Position numbers and translations under genes: made by a program
DNA from: Corynebacterium lujinxingii
GTDB taxonomy: Bacteria > Actinomycetota > Actinomycetes > Mycobacteriales > Mycobacteriaceae
Length of the DNA: 64,000 nucleotides
Direction: 5' to 3'
Assembly: GCF_014490555.1 (NCBI RefSeq)
Contig: NZ_CP061032.1
Span: forward strand, 372,001 to 436,000
The notes under the pieces: generated by a model
Told to the model about the DNA's origin: nothing
The model's database searches: none
The model's input: the letters and a program-made list of their open reading frames with translations, nothing else
Part shown: in pieces, positions 61,549-64,000 of the stretch
How positions within the stretch are numbered: position 1 is the first letter of the stretch
How the letters are laid out: each line of letters opens with the position of its first letter

Positions 61549-61799
61549 CGGGCGCGAGCCGCCGTGCATTCTCGTAATCGATGACGACATGGATTTTCTC
61601 GGCGGTCGAAGCGCCGTTCTGTTCCACATAGCCAATTCCGGGTTAAGCGACAAAATGTGTGTCTGGATTCGTCGATTTGTTTGAGATGATCAGGGGTTTT
61701 CCGGAAAGTATATGCTCCTGGGGCTTATATCTGCCCCATGGCGGCGAAATACCGGGGTGTGACAGCAGTGTGTGGTAACAGCCGGTGTTGGCTTGATCA
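61549..61799. other. Intergenic gap between dnaE2 and the transposase remnant
   Basis: About 250 nt. GC content drops toward the right. Holds one hairpin TGGGGC-TTATATCT-GCCCCA (61719-61738) and no convincing gene; a 110-codon minus-strand ORF (61643-61975) overlaps the transposase fragment and looks spurious. The left end of the insertion element may lie here. Confidence 0.5.
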
Positions 61800-62033
61800 A
61801 TGCCGAAGAATCGACCTCGCTGCCAGGTGTGCGGCGGCGAGATGAAACGCAACGGAAAGACCTCTGCCAACCGCGCTCGGTGGCGGTGTAAAACCTGTGG
61901 CGCCTTCACCACCGAAAGACGCTCCGATACCGCTAACTCTGCGCGGTGTGCTTTACGAGGCCGTGATACAAGCAAGCGGGGTATGGCTGGTTCGCTCTTC
62001 GGTTCGTCGCAACTAGATCTATGGCGCCAGTGA
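61800..62033 (+). pseudogene. Transposase remnant, IS1249/IS256-type N-terminus
   Basis: The first ~45 residues (MPKNRPRCQVCGGEMKRNGK, RWRCKTCGAFTTERRSDTAN) match the zinc-finger-like start of IS1249-type corynebacterial transposases, with the paired CxxC motifs intact. After about residue 47 the family sequence is lost. In another frame VLYEAVIQASGVWLV (from 61948) continues to a stop at 62014, which could be the distal part after an internal deletion. The full enzyme of about 390 residues is gone, so this is non-functional. Confidence 0.7.
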
Positions 62034-62062
62034 ACGGGCGACGCACGAGTGAGGGGGGTTAG

Positions 62063-62500
62063 CTATTTTTTTCCAATATCCCTTACGGATACGTGACCTG
62101 TAAGGTTTTCTCCCGGAAAGCAGATGGGGCTTTTTCCGAGATTTTCTCGTCTTTCATTGATGGAAAAAACGAAATGAGAAAATTGAGGGACGATCTGCAC
62201 CGCTGGGAACTCCTCCCTCAACTTATACGTGATGTCCCAACCCTTGTCGTACCACCGAAACCGATCGAATTCTTCTTTCCACTTAGGTCGCTCGCGAAAG
62301 CTGTCAGGTTCCTCGATGAAATTTAATCCAAATTCTCTCGTCCACTCAAGGATCTCGTTTCCCAAAGCAGGTTCTATGCCTAAATCCGCGGGAAGATAGT
62401 AGCCCCTTCCTTCGGAACCGGTAAGTACTAGTTCTTTAGAAGGCCACAAGGAACTTGGATGGCTATATTCTGGCCGGAGGAAAATTTGATGGCATTCCAC
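62063..62500 (-). CDS. Orphan hypothetical protein, AT-richer than its surroundings
   Basis: 145 residues from GTG 62500; no good ribosome binding site. Codon use and base content (many AAA, TTT, ATT) differ from the rest of the window, which points to horizontal transfer. Aromatic-rich soluble protein: GRGYYLPADLGIEPALGNEILEW, FNRFRWYDKGWDITYKLREEF, FSHFVFSINERRENLGK. No membrane segment. Size, sequence character and position next to a transposase remnant resemble orphan immunity proteins, but no toxin neighbour is present. Function unknown. Confidence 0.55.
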   Translation of the reverse strand: MECHQIFLRPEYSHPSSLWPSKELVLTGSEGRGYYLPADLGIEPALGNEILEWTREFGLNFIEEPDSFRERPKWKEEFDRFRWYDKGWDITYKLREEFPAVQIVPQFSHFVFSINERRENLGKSPICFPGENLTGHVSVRDIGKK

Positions 62501-62635
62501 GAAACTAGGCTACCGTCAATTTTACTGCCACGAAAGTGGAAGCCCCTTGACGCATCCCGCCCATTCTGCCCCGCGACACGCCGAGCCAGACACACTTTTT
62601 GACCCTTAACCCTCAATTCCCCTACCCCGTTTGAT

Positions 62636-62668
62636 CAAAAAACCGCCAATCCCCAGAGGGGAAGGCGG
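62636..62668 (-). terminator. Rho-independent terminator on the minus strand
   Basis: Read on the minus strand: CCGCC-TT-CCCC-TCT-GGGG-ATT-GGCGG-TTTTTT. Perfect 5-bp plus 4-bp stems and six T. It would stop transcripts coming from the right before they reach the orphan gene at 62063-62500. Confidence 0.8.
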
Positions 62669-62755
62669 GAGTAACGCCAGTAACTACCCGGGGTGGCTCA
62701 ATTGCCAGCAGGTAGAGCGATTTCCCTTTTCGCTCCGTTTCTACGTGTGAGGGTC

Positions 62756-62821
62756 AGGATGTGAGGGGTCCGCCGTCGCTGTGCCGGCCGTTTTTCGGCG
62801 ATGGCGACCCCTTCACATCCT
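62756..62821. repeat. Imperfect 24-bp inverted repeat
   Basis: AGGATGTGAGGGGTCCGCCG... (62756-62779) and its partner (62798-62821) are complementary at 20 of 24 positions with an 18-nt loop. Another AGGATGTGA half-copy appears on the minus strand at 62844-62852, and GTGAGGGTCAGGATGTGAGG at the left edge suggests further partial copies. Confidence 0.8.
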
Positions 62822-62960
62822 TCCCCTCACAAGTAGCGGCGGCTCACATCCTGCCCTTCGCATCTGGGGCCGGAAACCAGGCTGGATGCTTACTTCTAAA
62901 CGCTTATTGCTCGAGTGGACCCCGCTGAAGATCCCATGTCGAGGAGTAATCATCCTGCAG

Positions 62961-62976
62961 TAAGTAAGTAAGTAAG
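62961..62976 (+). repeat. TAAG tetranucleotide repeat, four units
   Basis: TAAGTAAGTAAGTAAG preceded by AG, 91 nt before the first PH-domain gene. Such runs can vary in number by slippage. Confidence 0.85.
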
Positions 62977-63054
62977 CATCCTCGGTCAGACCCGGCACAC
63001 CCAGCCGCCACCGCTATCCCCGCCGACACCAACGGCGAAATGAAAACCGGCTGG

Positions 63055-63060
63055 TAGCGT
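63055..63060 (+). promoter_or_regulatory. -10 element for the leaderless PH-domain gene
   Basis: TAGCGT ends 7 nt before ATG 63068 with no ribosome binding site. Confidence 0.4.
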
Positions 63061-63067
63061 AATCGCC

Positions 63068-63610
63068 ATGTCAGATGCGCCCCCTGAGCAGCAGAACCCG
63101 CAACAGCAGAACCCACAGCAGCAAAACCCGCCCCAACCCCTGCCCACCTCGGTAGAGACGATGAACAAGGTCTCCCCGAAGTTGATGTGGCCGAAGTTGG
63201 TCAGCAACGCCATTTGGTTCGTCATCGTCTGTGGCGGGCTCTACCTGTGCTACCGGGAGTGGGGCTGGGGTTTTCTCATCCCGTTGGGCATTTTCGCGGT
63301 GTTTTTCATTTGGCGGTTTTTCCTCATCCCGTTCCAGGTGCACAACATGGGCTGGCTGGAGACGGATAACGAGTTGGTGCTGAGCACCGGCAAGATGTTC
63401 CACACCATCACGGTGATTCCATACGGGCGTATCCAGTTTGTGGATGTGGAGTCGGGCCCGATTTCGCGCTCTCTGGGGCTGAAGGAGTTGAAGGTGCATA
63501 CGGCGTCGAGTTCGTCGAATTCGGATTTGCCAGGCCTGCTGGAAAGTGACGCGGATGCGTTGCGTGACCGCCTGGCCGTCAAGGCCCGCGAGCGGATGAG
63601 CGGCCTGTGA
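63068..63610 (+). CDS. bPH2 (YdbS-like) membrane protein
   Basis: 180 residues. An N-terminal Gln/Asn/Pro-rich tract (three repeats of PQQQN) is followed by two membrane segments (LVSNAIWFVIVCGGLYLCY, FLIPLGIFAVFFIWRFFLIPF). A bacterial PH-like domain follows: GWLETDNELVLSTGKMFHTITVIPYGRIQFVDVESGPISR. YdbS/YdbT pairs in firmicutes help resist certain bacteriocins and envelope stress; by extension an envelope role is likely. Stop overlaps the next start (GTGA). Confidence 0.85.
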   Translation: MSDAPPEQQNPQQQNPQQQNPPQPLPTSVETMNKVSPKLMWPKLVSNAIWFVIVCGGLYLCYREWGWGFLIPLGIFAVFFIWRFFLIPFQVHNMGWLETDNELVLSTGKMFHTITVIPYGRIQFVDVESGPISRSLGLKELKVHTASSSSNSDLPGLLESDADALRDRLAVKARERMSGL

Positions 63611-64000
63611 GCACAAGCGTGTCGACGATCCCCGGTATGGAGGGCTACCGCCACGTCCATCGCCTGACTCCGCTGCTTCGTGTGTGGACGTTTCTGCTGG
63701 CCCTAGCCACGATTGCCGTGTTCAACTTCACCATGCCGATCTACCACTGGGTGCAGCGCGAAAACGTCGGGGTAGCACAGATCGCGTGGGGCATCGGCGG
63801 GGTTGTGGCAGCGCTGGCGGTGATTTTCGCGGTGTCGCAGATTTGGTGGCGGCGCAGCGGCTTCAAAATCGGCGACGAAGAAGTGGAAACGCGCAAGGGC
63901 GTGCTGACCAACCAGGTGCGTTCGGCGCGCTACGACCGCGTCCAGGCCGTCGACGTCATCGAGTCGTTCGCCCCACGCATCTTCGGCCTCGCGTCGGTGC
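63607..64000 (+). CDS. PH-domain membrane protein (YdbT-like), N-terminal part
   Basis: The gene runs off the window; 131 residues are visible. Starts at GTG 63607, overlapping the previous stop. Two membrane segments (LRVWTFLLALATIAVFNFTMPIY, VGVAQIAWGIGGVVAALAVIFAV) then a PH-like domain (SGFKIGDEEVETRKGVLTNQVRSARYDRVQAVDV). The family normally has several PH repeats and about 450-500 residues, so most is missing. Confidence 0.85.
   Translation, partial: MSTSVSTIPGMEGYRHVHRLTPLLRVWTFLLALATIAVFNFTMPIYHWVQRENVGVAQIAWGIGGVVAALAVIFAVSQIWWRRSGFKIGDEEVETRKGVLTNQVRSARYDRVQAVDVIESFAPRIFGLASV

Larger units (their letters stand above)
62501..63067. other. Gene-free, repeat-rich region before the PH-domain genes
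   Basis: About 570 nt without a supported gene. Contains a minus-strand terminator-like hairpin (62636-62668), a tRNA-like fragment (62690-62735), an imperfect 24-bp inverted repeat (62756-62821) with extra half copies, and a TAAG tetranucleotide repeat (62961-62976). Looks like a decayed insertion site. Confidence 0.6.

Noticed and set aside
61643..61975. 110-codon minus-strand ORF in the transposase region
   Set aside because: Overlaps the transposase fragment antisense and spans a composition change; no domain or ribosome binding site.
62690..62735. tRNA-like 5' sequence (GGGGTGGCTCAATTG...GGTAGAGCG)
   Set aside because: Resembles an acceptor and D-arm, but the D-loop is too long and no anticodon or T-arm follows. 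At most a tRNA fragment, so not listed as a tRNA gene.

Overview
The window is one contiguous piece of a high-GC (roughly two-thirds G+C by eye) actinobacterial chromosome. Gene order and families point to Corynebacterium: the split ribosomal-protein cluster around secY-adk-map and infA-rpsM-rpsK-rpsD-rpoA-rplQ-truA, an ESX-4 type VII secretion locus next to rplM-rpsI, a whcB/WhiB3-sigD-rsdA-guaB2-guaB3-guaA block, a CgtSR8-like two-component system, a metQNI transporter and a DtxR-like iron box. No phage, CRISPR array, rRNA or convincing tRNA is seen. The last 2.5 kb is the only patch that looks acquired or decayed.

Layout. 1-2.6 kb: end of the spc ribosomal operon (rpsH end, rplF, rplR, rpsE, rpmD, rplO) closed by a terminator. 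2.8-6.4 kb: secY-adk, map and a secreted L,D-transpeptidase. 6.5-10.9 kb: infA, the alpha operon with rpoA and rplQ, then truA. 10.9-22 kb: a large polytopic membrane protein and a complete ESX-4-like system (eccB, mycP, eccD, eccC, an Rv3446c-like membrane protein and two WXG100 proteins). 22.2-23.3 kb: rplM-rpsI. 23.3-29.1 kb: an HNH protein, glmM, a translationally coupled trio of poorly understood genes, a hydrolase-fold protein lacking the usual serine, and a membrane protein. 29.1-33.4 kb: alr, tsaE, a small anchored protein, tsaB, rimI and tsaD (tRNA t6A synthesis). 33.4-36.3 kb: a hypothetical protein, groES-groEL under a CIRCE operator, and whcB. 36.5-44.1 kb: sigD-rsdA, a DUF5319 protein, guaB, guaB3, an Aer-like PAS protein and guaA. 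44.1-49.8 kb: PspC-domain proteins around a two-component system, an FAD/NAD(P)-binding protein and a small membrane protein. 49.9-61.5 kb: imuA'-imuB, a lipoprotein, a thioredoxin-like ferredoxin, a HAD phosphatase, the D-methionine ABC transporter with two tandem binding proteins, and dnaE2. 61.5-63.1 kb: transposase remnant, orphan AT-richer ORF and palindromic repeats. 63.1 kb-end: a pair of bacterial PH-domain membrane proteins, the second cut by the window edge.

How the parts work together. Translation, the Sec translocon and nucleotide kinases dominate the left third. Envelope functions recur throughout: L,D-transpeptidase, ESX-4, GlmM and Alr for peptidoglycan precursors, and PspC/histidine-kinase envelope sensing. 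imuA'-imuB and dnaE2 together make a damage-inducible mutasome; a near-perfect LexA box precedes imuA' and a weaker one precedes dnaE2. Many genes appear to have leaderless mRNAs: a TANNNT-type -10 hexamer lies 7-8 nt before the start codon with no ribosome binding site. This pattern decided several start codons here.

Most worth a second look: the coupled trio at 25971-27535, a 12-base word (GCTTGACGACGA and its relatives) repeated far above chance on both strands, a duplicated hairpin element at 53.8-53.9 kb, two enzyme-family proteins with lost catalytic residues, and an Aer-like PAS protein inside the guanine-nucleotide gene block.
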